This document shows, in pieces, positions 1 through 11,300 of a stretch of DNA of 64,000 nt. The notes under the pieces are model-generated. The model had not been told where the DNA came from and made no database searches. It saw only the letters and a list, made by a program, of their open reading frames with translations. This DNA comes from Embiotoca jacksoni (lineage: Eukaryota > Chordata > Actinopteri > Embiotocidae). Where the stretch lies: positions 24,838,536 through 24,902,535 of the forward strand of contig JAKOON010000006.1 in NCBI GenBank assembly GCA_022577435.1, given 5' to 3'. The position numbers were made by a program, and so were the translations under genes. Each line of letters starts with the position of its first letter. Position 1 is the first letter of the stretch.

Positions 1-2567
1 TCAACCCTTAGTGATGAGGGGGGATCAAGCCTTAGTGATGAGGGCGGATCAAGCCTTAGTGATGAGGGCGGATCAAGCCTTAGTGATGAGGGGGGGATCA
101 AGCCTTAGTGATGAGGGGGGGATCAACCCCCCTCAAAACTCAACATAAACAAATAGCAAACAAAATCACAGGTCAACCATCATAATGTCCAACATGAAAA
201 GACAGGTAGACAATTGAACTATTAAGCGTTGGAATTGTTTTTTCCACATTTAAAAAAAGGTATGCAACTGGGACTTCTAGTCTGATGGCTGGAACTCACA
301 CAGAAACAAAACCACATCTTTGAATAAGCAGGTAGCACTTCAGAACTAGTGATAACCCTTAGTGATGAGGGGGGGGATCAACCCTTAGTGATGAGGGCGG
401 ATCAACCCTTAGTGATGAGGGGGGGATCAAGCCTTAGTGATGAGGGGGGGATCAAGCCTTAGTGATGAGGGCGGATCAAGCCATAGTGATGAGGGCGGAT
501 CAAGCCTTAGTGATGAGGGCGGATCAAGCCTTAGTGATGAGGGGGGATCAAGCCTTAGTGATGAGGGCGGATCAACCCTTAGTGATGAGGGGGGATCAAG
601 CCTTAGTGATGAGGGGGGATCAAGCCTTAGTGATGAGGGGGGATCAACCCTTAGTGATGAGGGGGGGATCAAGCCTTAGTGATGAGGGGGGGATCAAGCC
701 TTAGTGATGAGGGGGGATCAACCCTTAGTGATGAGGGGGGATCAAGCCTTAGTGATGAGGGGGGATCAAGCCTTAGTGATGAGGGGGGATCAACCCTTAG
801 TGATGAGGGGGGGATCAACCCTTAGTGATGAGGGGGGGATCAACCCTTAGTGATGAGGGCGGATCAACCCTTAGTGATGAGGGGGGATCAACCCTTAGTG
901 ATGAGGGGGGATCAACCCTTAGTGATGAGGGCGGATCAACCCTTAGTGATGAGGGGGGGATCAAGCCTTAGTGATGAGGGGGGATCAAGCCTTAGTGATG
1001 AGGGGGGGATCAAGCCTTAGTGATGAGGGGGGATCAACCCTTAGTGATGAGGGGGGATCAACCCTTAGTGATGAGGGGGGATCAAGCCTTAGTGATGAGG
1101 GGCGGATCAACCCTTAGTGATGAGGGGGGGATCAACCCTTAGTGATGAGGGCGGATCAACCCTCATCACTAAGGCTTGATCCCCCCCTCATCACTAAGGC
1201 TTGATCCCCCCCTTAGTGAGGGTTGATGAGGGCGGGATCAACCCTTAGTGATGAGGGGGGATCAACCCTTAGTGATGAGGGGGGGATCAACCCTTAGTGA
1301 TGAGGGGGGGATCAAGCCTTAGTGATGAGGGGGGGATCAAGCCTTAGTGATGAGGGGGGGATCAAGCCTTAGTGATGAGGGCGGATCAACCCTTAGTGAT
1401 GAGGGCGGATCAAGCCTTAGTGATGAGGGGCGGATCAACCCTTAGTGATGAGGGGGGGATCAACCCTTAGTGATGAGGGCGGATCAACCCTTAGTGATGA
1501 GGGGGGATCAACCCTTAGTGATGAGGGCGGATCAACCCTTAGTGATGAGGGGGGGATCAAGCCTTAGTGATGAGGGGGGATCAAGCCTTAGTGATGAGGG
1601 GGGGATCAACCCTTAGTGATGAGGGGGGGATCAAGCCTTAGTGATGAGGGGGGGATCAAGCCTTAGTGATGAGGGGGGGATCAAGCCTTAGTGATGAGGG
1701 CGGATCAACCCTTAGTGATGAGGGGGGGATCAACCCTTAGTGATGAGGGGGGGGATCAACCCTTAGTGATGAGGGCGGATCAACCCTTAGTGATGAGGGC
1801 GGATCAACCCTTAGTGATGAGGGGCGGATCAACCCTTAGTGATGAGGGGGGGATCAACCCTTAGTGATGAGGGGGGGATCAACCCTTAGTGATGAGGGGG
1901 GGATCAACCCTTAGTGATGAGGGGGGATCAACCCTTAGTGATGAGGGCGGATCAACCCTTAGTGATGAGGGGGGGATCAACCCTTAGTGATGAGGGCGGA
2001 TCAACCCTTAGTGATGAGGGCGGATCAACCCTTAGTGATGAGGGGGGGATCAACCCTTAGTGATGAGGGCGGATCAACCCTTAGTGATGAGGGCGGATCA
2101 ACCCTTAGTGATGAGGGGGGGATCAAGCCTTAGTGATGAGGGGGGGATCAAGCCTTAGTGATGAGGGGGGATCAAGCCTTAGTGATGAGGGGCGGATCAA
2201 CCCTTAGTGATGAGGGGGGGATCAAGCCTTAGTGATGAGGGGGGGATCAAGCCTTAGTGATGAGGGGGGATCAAGCCTTAGTGATGAGGGGGGATCAAGC
2301 CTTAGTGATGAGGGGGGATCAACCCTTAGTGATGAGGGCGGATCAAGCCTTAGTGATGAGGGGGGGATCAAGCCTTAGTGATGAGGGGGGGATCAAGCCT
2401 TAGTGATGAGGGGGGGATCAAGCCTTAGTGATGAGGGGGGGATCAAGCCTTAGTGATGAGGGGGGGATCAAGCCTTAGTGATGAGGGGGGGATCAACCCT
2501 TAGTGATGAGGGGGGGGATCAACCCTTAGTGATGAGGGGGGGGATCAACCCTTAGTGATGAGGGGGC
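1..2567. repeat. Minisatellite, 23-26 bp unit, in kdm2a intron
   Basis: Tandem array whose unit contains GATCAACCCTTAGTGATGAG followed by 4-8 G (variant GATCAAGCC...). It starts before the window, is broken by non-repeat DNA at about 133-352, and resumes to 2567. Length changes come mainly from the G run. Two units are inverted near 1160-1212. Long open frames inside it are by-products of the repeat. It lies in the intron downstream of the second coding exon of the minus-strand kdm2a gene. Confidence 0.97.
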
Positions 2568-3040
2568 TGCAGGTAAACTACTGACCAGTAAAAACACAGT
2601 CAAAGTCCAGTTTAAAATAATGCTGCTGCAGTTTGCTACTCAAAACGGTTCATTTACATACAGAACATGACGTGGTGATATTTCTCTTAAAAACCAAAGA
2701 ACCAACTGGATTGTCGTTGAAAAAATACTGTTTTGTTAAATCTAACTTGGTTGTGATTTCACCCTTTTCACATACAACTTTAAAATTGTTCCAATAGAAA
2801 CCACTAATGAATATAAACAAGAATCATCATACTGGTGTTATTTTAATGCATCAAAGGCTTAAATTAAGCATTTGTGAAGCACTTTAGAGAATATATCTAA
2901 ATATTGAGATACATAGCCTGAATCATGCAGCACCGTGTCTGGGTTACTGGGTCTGAACCGGAGCGATGGACTCCAGCGTGTGATGTGTAGGATCATAAAG
3001 TCCCTGAGACCGAGCCTCGAGAGAGGAAGACCTCACCCAC
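2568..3040. other. kdm2a intron, unique sequence
   Basis: AT-rich intronic DNA between the minisatellite and the kdm2a exon at 3041-3179. I see no exon, RNA gene or recognisable mobile element in it. Confidence 0.6.
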
Positions 3041-3179
3041 CTCTTCCCTCCATGCGGACCACCCGGTCAGAGCTGAACCTCTGGCTGCTGACCTTCTCCT
3101 CCAGGTCAAACATCCTCCGTCCATCGATCTCCTCATCTGAAATGCCGTCGTCGTGGTAACGCCGTCGGGTACCGGCCCG
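3041..3179 (-). CDS. kdm2a: kdm2a coding exon 2
   Basis: 139 bp, 46 codons plus one base. The acceptor is CCTCCATAG on the minus strand and the donor GAG|GTGGGT. It encodes the RRRYHDDGISDEEIDG and FDLEEK block conserved in KDM2A/B. The single leftover G would begin the aspartate codon of the family's MEGKD motif. Confidence 0.88.
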
Positions 3180-4596
3180 CTATGGAGGGGACAGAGGGGT
3201 GGATGGGTAACAGGAATGAGAGGCGTGGCAAAGATAGGTGGCCGCACCAAACCTGTCAATCAAAGTCATCCCCACACAAAAGATGTGTGCATGAACTGGA
3301 CCTGAAGACATTTAGACAGGAGTCATTTCTCAGAGGAACAGCCTGCGAAAACTGAAGAGGCTGAGCTGATCATCATCACAACAACAACAACAACAACAAC
3401 AACAGAGCACACACATCAGGTACAACTGACAGGAGGCAGAAGGTTTCTTATTTCACATCATCAAATGGACTTCGCATCACATGACCTGCCCTCCACCACC
3501 ATCACATGACCTGCCCTCCACCACCATCACATGACCTGCCCTCCACCATCACATGACCTGCCCTCCACCATCACATGACCTGCCCTCCACCACCATCACA
3601 TGACCTGCCCTCCACCATCACATGACCTGCCCTCCACCACCATCACATGACCTGCCCTCCACCACCACATGACCTGCCCTCCACCACCATCACATGACCT
3701 GCCCTCCACCATCACATGACCTGCCCCCACCATCACATGACCTGCCCTCCACCACCATCACATGACCTGCCCTCCACCACCATCACATGACCTGCCCTCC
3801 ACCATCACATGACCTGCCCTCCACCACCATCACATGACCTGCCCTCCACCATCACATGACCTGCCCTCCACCACCATCACATGACCTGCCCTCCACCCTC
3901 CACCCTCACCCAGCTCAGAGGATTTGGAGCAGAGTGAAGGAAAAGCAGCCGGTGGTCAGCACGTGGGAGCTCCTTCAAAATAAAAGCTGGTGAAGCTGGT
4001 TGGAGCATGAAGAGTTAAAGATGTTATCAAAGCTGAAGGAGGCGACTTCAGGAGTGAAAAATATTACAAATATTCAGATGTGTTATTTAATATTTTGATG
4101 TGTTCCATTTTGCTGCACATTGTAAAAAACAAAATAGAAAAATGAAAGAATGTGCGTCCACACTTTGGACTGACAGAGAAACGAGCTCAGCTCAGAAAGT
4201 AAAGAGTAAAGAACCCAACAGAACCATCAATGACTCAGTACTTATATACTCGGACAGAGACTATGTTTTTCTCCTTTACTCCCTCGTTGTCTCCTTCAAA
4301 GGGAGGTGACAGGTGACTCTGCTCCTTCATCCTCCTCATCCTCCTCTTGTATGGGAAATATCTACAGTCTCTCTCAGACAACACACTGATTTCCTCACTA
4401 TATCAATTCAGTTCATTTAAACACCCAAATAACATCGTGAGACATAAATAAAACGTGACAGGATGTTCTTTACACCTCCGTTAGATTAAACCTCTTCATA
4501 CTTCCATCCTGATGTCCTTCACTCAGCACTTCATCATCGTTTTCATATTTCAGTACTCACCAGCCTTTTGCTGTACCGAGGCTTGGAATCATCCAT
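3041..4596 (-). CDS. kdm2a: Lysine demethylase 2A (JmjC/CXXC/F-box), N-terminal exons only
   Basis: Two minus-strand coding exons (4596-4561 and 3179-3041) join in phase 0 to give about 58 N-terminal residues. KDM2A is a nuclear Fe(II)/2-oxoglutarate-dependent histone H3K36 demethylase that binds unmethylated CpG through a CXXC finger. The match is the conserved N-terminus: human KDM2A has RYSQRLRGTMRRRYEDDG, this gene reads RYSKRLRAGTRRRYHDDG, followed by ISDEEIDG, FDLEEK and a MEG motif. The JmjC, CXXC, PHD, F-box and LRR parts lie beyond position 1. The start ATG at 4596 sits in a good context (GTCATGG). KDM2B is a second possibility, but the RRRY-DDGISD stretch fits KDM2A better. Which teleost paralogue (aa or ab) is not resolved. 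The gene is tandem with stx3, whose 3' end lies just upstream of its promoter. Confidence 0.88.
3473..3903. repeat. Minisatellite, 22/25 bp unit, kdm2a intron 1
   Basis: About 18 units containing ATCACATGACCTGCCCTCCA, alternating between a 22-bp form and a 25-bp form with an extra ACC. The remaining intron (3180-3472 and 3904-4560) is unique apart from a short (CAA)n tract near 3380. Confidence 0.95.
4561..4596 (-). CDS. kdm2a: kdm2a coding exon 1
   Basis: Twelve codons, MDDSKPRYSKRL, followed directly by a GTGAGT donor (complement of 4560-4555). The exon ends in phase 0 and continues in frame into the exon at 3179. The human protein begins MEPEEERIRYSQRL, so the length agrees within a few residues. 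Confidence 0.87.
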
Positions 4597-4747
4597 GACC
4601 ACTCGGTTGGTCCCGGCAGACTCCAAAACACCGGAGATTCACCGGAGATTCACCGGAGATTCACCGGCGCACAGCGCGCAAGTCAACCCGGCGCGAGAGC
4701 ACCTTAAACGGGCGCGCGGCGGAACATGGCTCCATCGGGGCAGCAGA

Positions 4748-5438
4748 TGTCTGAGGTACCAACACAGACTCTGAGGTACTCTGAGGTACCAACACAGACT
4801 CTGTGGTACTCTGAGGTACCAACACAGACTCTGCGGTACCAACACAGACTCTGTGGTACTCTGAGGTACCAACACAGACTCTGTGGTACCAACACAGACT
4901 CTGTGGTACTCTGAGGTACCAACACAGACTCTGAGGTACCAACACAGACTCTGTGGTACCAACACAGACTCTGTGGTACCAACACAGACTCTGCGGTACC
5001 AACACAGACTCTGTGGTACTCTGAGGTACCAACACAGACTCTGAGGTACTCTGAGGTACCAACACAGACTCTGCGGTACCAACACAGACTCTGAGGTACT
5101 CTGAGGTACCAACACAGACTCTGAGGTACCAACACAGACTCTGTGGTACTCTGAGGTACCAACACAGACTCTGTGGTACTCTGTGGTACCAACACAGACT
5201 CTGTGGTACCAACACAGACTCTGTGGTACTCTGAGGTACCAACACAGACTCTGAGGTACCAACACAGACTCTGAGGTACTCTGAGGTACCAACACAGACT
5301 CTGAGGTACCAACACAGACTCTGTGGTACTCTGAGGTACCAACACAGACTCTGTGGTACTCTGTGGTACCAACACAGACTCTGTGGTACCAACACAGACT
5401 CTGTGGTACTCTGAGGTACCAACACAGACTCTGCGGTT
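4748..5438. repeat. Minisatellite, 20/30 bp units, just upstream of the kdm2a start codon
   Basis: Array of 20-bp units GGTACCAACACAGACTCTGT (each with a KpnI site GGTACC) mixed with 30-bp units carrying the extra GGTACTCTGA. It begins about 150 bp upstream of the kdm2a ATG and ends at the GC-rich promoter block, so it is either transcribed as 5' UTR or 5' intron, or lies between two start sites. All three minus frames stay open for over 200 codons only because the unit lacks stops. Confidence 0.95.
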
Positions 5439-5439
5439 T

Positions 5440-6340
5440 ACTGCCGACTTCCCTCCCCGGACTGGGGAGGTGAGCCGCTGGTCCGGCCCGCCGAGGCTCC
5501 AGGAGGTCTCAGCCGGAGACCCGCGGCTCGCTCGAGCTTTGTTCGCTGCCTCCAACAATCACACCGGCTGCTGCTGGCTCTGTGGACGGCGCCCTACGTA
5601 CGCCGACAGGAAGCTCACCATGACTCCAAGTGGAGTTCAAACATCTCGCTGCGTTTGGACAGCGCTGATAAAAACACTGTTCCTGCGGTCTCCACTAGCT
5701 TCGGACAAAGTTGATTCCCCGTCTCCGAACAGCCGCCATTTTCCAGCCCAAAACCGAACGTCACCACATCCCGCCCACAAACAAACTCTGGACCAATCAC
5801 AGACGTGCCGGCGAGGCTTTCATTGAACTACAGCGCTGTCACTCACGTGAACGAGTTCTAAACTGTGATTGGACGAGAAGAACCAATAGTCATGTACAGG
5901 AACTGCCAAGAAGCCATTAACGGAACGGTTGGAAAACGAGCTCATCCCTGATTGGTCAAGACAGCCGGACTGGTGGACAGACACGAGCCAGGAGAAGGAG
6001 CCAATCGCGCGCAGCTCCGCCGCGCTAACCCCGCCCCGTCGGCCGATACAACGAGTCATCGCTCAATTTAACCTACATTACCTCAACACTGAAGCGGCCC
6101 GCGGAGCTTACCCCCATCGTGCTGCAGGTTCGGCCGCCTCAGCCGCGGCAGTAGTCCGGCTCGTGCGACGTCCTCCGTGTCCTCGGTCCTCTGCCAGACG
6201 CTCACATCGCAGCGACACGTTTTGTTGCCCCCTTCAACGAGGAAGTGGCCGCAGGTCCATACAGGGGAGCGGACTCTGAACGCGCGCCTGCTGATTGGCT
6301 GGAAAGTGTTGCACGGCTGCTGTGATTGGTGGCAGCGACG
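5440..6340 (-). promoter_or_regulatory. Probable kdm2a promoter: GC/CpG-rich block with seven CCAAT boxes
   Basis: CpG-rich DNA upstream of kdm2a holding CCAAT or its complement at 5793-5797, 5868-5872, 5883-5887, 5951-5955, 6001-6005, 6294-6298 and 6325-6329. CCAAT boxes bind NF-Y, and clusters are typical of TATA-less housekeeping promoters. A possible noncoding-exon donor (CATG|GTGAGC, minus strand) is at about 5620. Transcription start and direction are inferred; a divergent plus-strand transcript is also possible. Confidence 0.6.
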
Positions 6341-6430
6341 CGTCTGTCAAACACGCAGAGGAAGAATACGGCGAGCGAGAGGCGCGCGAATAACTGTGAC
6401 GCGCTGCGAAATAATCACTGCTGAGCAGAA

Positions 6431-8281
6431 ATAAAGAACACCATTCATATTTATTACAGCATGGACAGAGCTACAAAAGACGCCGTTTTACAAAGAAAAC
6501 CTCCTCTTCTACATCTCCAGAGTCACAGGCCGGAGGTCCTGAAGCAGGACAGGAAGAACAAACAAAAATCACAACGTGTTGTCACGTGTTACATAAGCTA
6601 ATCACAACAAAGGGCTGAGCTGCTGCTGGTCTGTGCTGTCCAACCTGCCTCCTCTCAGCCCACCCTGCAGTCCAGACAGGTTATCTTTACTCGTTGGAAG
6701 ATTCTCTTGAGATTAATACAAATATGAAGCTTCAGGAAACAGGCCACCTGCTGCCATGTCATCACCCCACAGCAGGTCTGGGAAAAGCAGCCTTTTAGGG
6801 AAAATCATATCGAAAATAACACCTCAACGCAAAGATGACATGTTGTCCTCGTTCATCTAAGTAATTTTACCAGGACACGGCACAAATGCAGCAGTCTGCA
6901 GCTAAACTCAGAAACAGACTCGTTCTTATTACACTAAGTCTTGTTTCAAACTTTAATAAAGCTCACAAAGTGCACCTGACGGCAGCATGACGAGCTCCCC
7001 AAAATAATGAAGCAAAATGGGACGTTATCTGGAGAAGGCTAAAACTGCAAAAGATAAAATGTGAACATGAAGAGTGAGCTGTCAGTGCAGCGTCAGGCCC
7101 CCTGCAGGGAGCCCGTGGATTTGGACAGAACTGAGTGACAGCAGACATTGAAACACGACCGACCACTTTGGAAACACAGCTGTCGTCCTAAAAAATTAAA
7201 AAGCTGGAAGCACACATACACATTTTAAAAAGGATTTCAATCTTTGTAATAAACACAAACAGCAAAGACCTGGAGCAGTGGGACTGTCAGGCAGTACTAG
7301 TGGAGTCACGTAAAGCATGTGTTTACCTCCAAGTCTAATCACACACATCACTTCTACTCTTCCTACAGCGCCGCCCGTCAAACCCCTTCTGGTCAGTTCA
7401 ACATCAAACTGTAACACGGGAAATCTCAGGTGACTTCCTCTCCTCACGAAATGGAACAGTGATCTGGACTCATCCGCAACCTGATATGAACTGTGTCATT
7501 ACATGCAGTCGTTATTATAAGTATTGTCACAGTGGTTTGGTTCCACATCATAACACTCACAGGTACAGAAGAACAACAGCTGTCTCAATACTTACGATAC
7601 TGACTTCACGGGTGTGCGGTGTGGTCGTGGTGCAGGTCGGTCTGAGGTCGACTCGCTCTCATTAATCCCTCGTGTCAATAACACAGCTGCTTCCTGGAGA
7701 TAACAACCTTCCTACCTCGTCGTGGTTTCACAGTGTTTGCGAGGCAGATCCTGACCAACCGCTCAGTGTGTTCAGTGTTTGAACCGTCTGAGATGGCAGC
7801 TCACCAGCCAATAAAACTATCTTCAGTGACGAGGGAAGAGATCCACTCTTTTGAACTTCACAGCATATTGAAATTAAACTTTTCCTCAAACGTCCTGCAC
7901 ACGAACACATTCTGCACTTTACACCATACATGTGTTGGACTGTGGTCTCTGTGAGCTGATGGACTGGACTGAAAGGTCTCTAATATTCTCTCCACGAGCT
8001 GTGCAGCCGTCCACAGATGCTGATCTTAATCAATATTCGATCTAATAAGACATTTCAGAACAGGAGGGTAGATATTCTTCAAATCTGGGATTTCACTCTA
8101 ACGATCTAGAAACTGCACTGGAACTGAATTTAAACCTGGAAAATGAGCCTTTTACAAAATATGTGAGAATAGGTGCAGATGTGTGCAGCCTTCATTTCCT
8201 TTGAAGTGACAGTGAGCTGAGTCCGGACCACGTCGTCCCCTCTGTGTGGACCCAGCAGGGGAGAGGCTGCATTCAGCGGTT
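6431..8281 (-). other. stx3: stx3 3' UTR
   Basis: About 1.85 kb of non-coding, non-repetitive sequence between the stx3 stop codon and a minus-strand AATAAA (complement of 6450-6455), the most distal poly(A) signal before the kdm2a promoter. Open frames here are short and unrecognised. The exact cleavage site and any proximal signals are inferred. Confidence 0.55.
6450..6455 (-). terminator. Candidate stx3 polyadenylation signal AATAAA
   Basis: Minus-strand AATAAA, about 1.83 kb beyond the stx3 stop and about 120 bp from the nearest CCAAT box of the kdm2a promoter region. It implies very tight tandem spacing of the two genes. Confidence 0.5.
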
Positions 8282-8359
8282 CTATTTGATGAAGCTGTAG
8301 AGAAATGACCCGAGGATGAGGGCCAAGATCACACAGCAGCAGAAGATCATCATTTGTTT
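8282..8359 (-). CDS. stx3: stx3 exon 10 (membrane anchor and stop)
   Basis: KQMMIFCCCVILALILGSFL, then YSFIK and TAG. One hydrophobic segment with a cluster of three cysteines, which are plausible palmitoylation sites (inference), and a short YSFIK tail. Confidence 0.88.
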   Translation of the reverse strand, partial: KQMMIFCCCVILALILGSFLYSFIK

Positions 8360-11300
8360 CTGGAGAACAGGAGAGGTCACAGAGACAGAGAGGAACAGGT
8401 GTTAGAGGTCAATCAATCAGTCAGTGAGTCAATCAATCAGTCAATCAATCAATCAGTCAGTGAGTCAATCAATCAGTCAATCAATCAATCAGTCAGTCAG
8501 TCAGTCAATCAACCCATTAGTCCGTCAATCAATTAATTAATTAATATCTCAAACAATCAAGCCATTCCAGTGACCAGGTGGAGAGTTTTTTGGACGGCTG
8601 GAGTGTGTTTGAGTCAGTCAGCTGATCTCAGTCTGACTGAGCTGAAGCTGAAGACCAGACTTCCTGTGTCTGGTGTCAGACAGGAAGCTCCAGTGGGGGT
8701 GTTTGTTTTCACTGTGGTCTCAACAGCTAACCTATCACAGTGGAGTGCCGCTCCTGGTGTGAGGAGGGGCTTGTGGTGACATCACTGCGTTTGGTCAGAT
8801 GAAAGACGACCACCTCCAGAGCATCGCTCAGTGAACAGACTTCCTTTAAAAGAGACGCAGTGACTGCGACCCCAGACCGGACGGGTCGGAGGCCTGTTGG
8901 GACTCGGAGCATCACCGCTCCATGTTACGGCTCCGTCAGCCTCCACTTACCCTCCGCGCCTCCTGCTGGAACTTGGCTGCCTTCTTGGTGTCGGCCACCG
9001 CCCTCTCTACGAAGCCCACTGATTGGTCCATGTTGCTCTCAATTCTGTCGATCATGCCGCCCTGGAAGGGAGAACATGACGTAACAGCGTGAGAAGGGAG
9101 AATACAGACAGACAATCAGAGAGATAACAGTGGCACAAAGAGGTGCTCTGACAGAGCCTCTAACTTCCCGTTCATATGGAAGAGGGAATGAGTTGGGTTG
9201 TGTGGACGGACCGGCTGCCTGTGATGAGCTGGTGGCTGCATTGGATCAAATGTCTGATCAGTTTTATGATGTGATGTTCAGTGTGAAGCCCCGACAGAGC
9301 TGCAGGAACATGGGTGAAAGACCATCCACTGATCATTACATCAGGTCTCCTCCACAGCTCCTGGATTAGATGTTATAACTGTTATTAGCCTTGTGGTTTA
9401 TAACAGTACAGATTATTATGTGTCTATAACAGTACAGATTATTATATGTCTATAACAGTACAGATTATTATGTGTCTATAACAGTACAGATTATTATATG
9501 TCTATAACAGTACAGATTATTATGTGTCTATAATACTACAGATTACTGTGTTTATAACAGTACAGATTATGTGTCTATAACAGTACAGATTATTATGTGT
9601 CTATAATACTACAGATTACTGTGTTTATAACAGTACAGATTATGTGTCTATAACAGTACAGATTATTATGTGTCTATAACAGGACAGATTATTATGTGTC
9701 TATAATACTACAGATTACTGTGTTTATAATGGTACAGATTATTATGTGTTTATAACAGTACAGATTATTATGTGTCTGTCATACTACAAATTATTGTGTC
9801 TATAACAGTACAGATTAGTATGTCTCTATAACAGTACAGATTATTATGTGTCTATAACAGTGTAGATTATTGTGCCTGTAACAGTACATATTATTATGTG
9901 TCTATAACAGTACAGATTACTGTGTTTATAACAGTACAGGTTATGTGTCTATAACAGTAGATTATTATGTGTCTATAATACTACAGATTATTGTGTTTAT
10001 AACGGTACAGATTATTATGTGTTTATAACAGTACAGATTATGTGTCTATAACAGTACAGATTATTATGTGTCTATAACAGGACAGATTATTATGTGTCTA
10101 TAATACTACAGATTACTGTGTTTATAATGGTACAGATTATTATGTGTTTATAACAGTACAGATTATTATGTGTCTGTCATACTACAAATTATTGTGTCTA
10201 TAACAGTACAGATTATTATGTCTCTATAACAGTACAGATTATTATGTGTCTATAACAGTTTGATTATTGTGTCTGTAACAGTACAGATTATTATGTCTCT
10301 ATAACAGTGTAGATTGTTGTGTCTGTAACAGTACATATTATTATGTGTCTATAACAGTGTAGATTATTGTGTCTGTAACAGTACAGATTATTATGTGTCT
10401 ATAACAGTGTAGATTGTTGTGTCTGTAACAGTACATATTATTATGTGTCTATAACAGTACAGATTATTATGTGTCTACAATACTACAGATTACTGTGTTT
10501 ATAACAGTACAGATTATGTGTCTATAACAGCAGATTATTATGTGTTTATAACAGTACAGATTATGTGTCTATAACAGTACAGATTATTATGTGTCTATAA
10601 CAGGACAGATTATTATGTGTCTATAATACTACAGATTACTGTGTTTATAATGGTACAGATTATTATGTGTTTATAACAGTACAGATTATTATGTGTCTGT
10701 CATACTACAAATTATTGTGTCTGTAACAGTACAGATTATTATGTCTCTATAACAGTACAGATTATTATGTGTCTATAACAGTGTAGATTGTTGTGTCTGT
10801 AACAGTACATATTATTATGTGTCTATAACAGTGTAGATTATTGTGTCTGTAACAGTACAGATTATTATGTGTCTATAACAGTGTAGATTGTTGTGTCTGT
10901 AACAGTACATATTATTATGTGTCTATAACAGTACAGATTATTATGTGTCTACAATACTACAGATTACTGTGTTTATAACAGTACAGATTATGTGGCTATA
11001 ACAGTAGATTATTATGTGTCTATAATACTACAGATTATTGTGTTTATAACGGTACAGATTATTATGTGTTTATAACAGTACAGATTATTGTGTCTATAAC
11101 AGTGTAGATTATTGTGCCTGTAACAGTACATATTATTATGTGTCTATAACAGTACAGATTATTGTGTCTACAATACTACAGATTACTGTGTTTATAACAG
11201 TACAGATTATGTGTTTATAACAGCAGATTATTATGTGTTTATAACAGTACAGATTATGTGTCTATAACAGTACAGATTATTATGTGTCTATAACAGGACA

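Noticed and set aside
4639..5558. 218-284-codon Cys/Val/Ser frames upstream of kdm2a
   Set aside because: Three overlapping minus frames of the same 20/30-bp minisatellite; no real start or domain.
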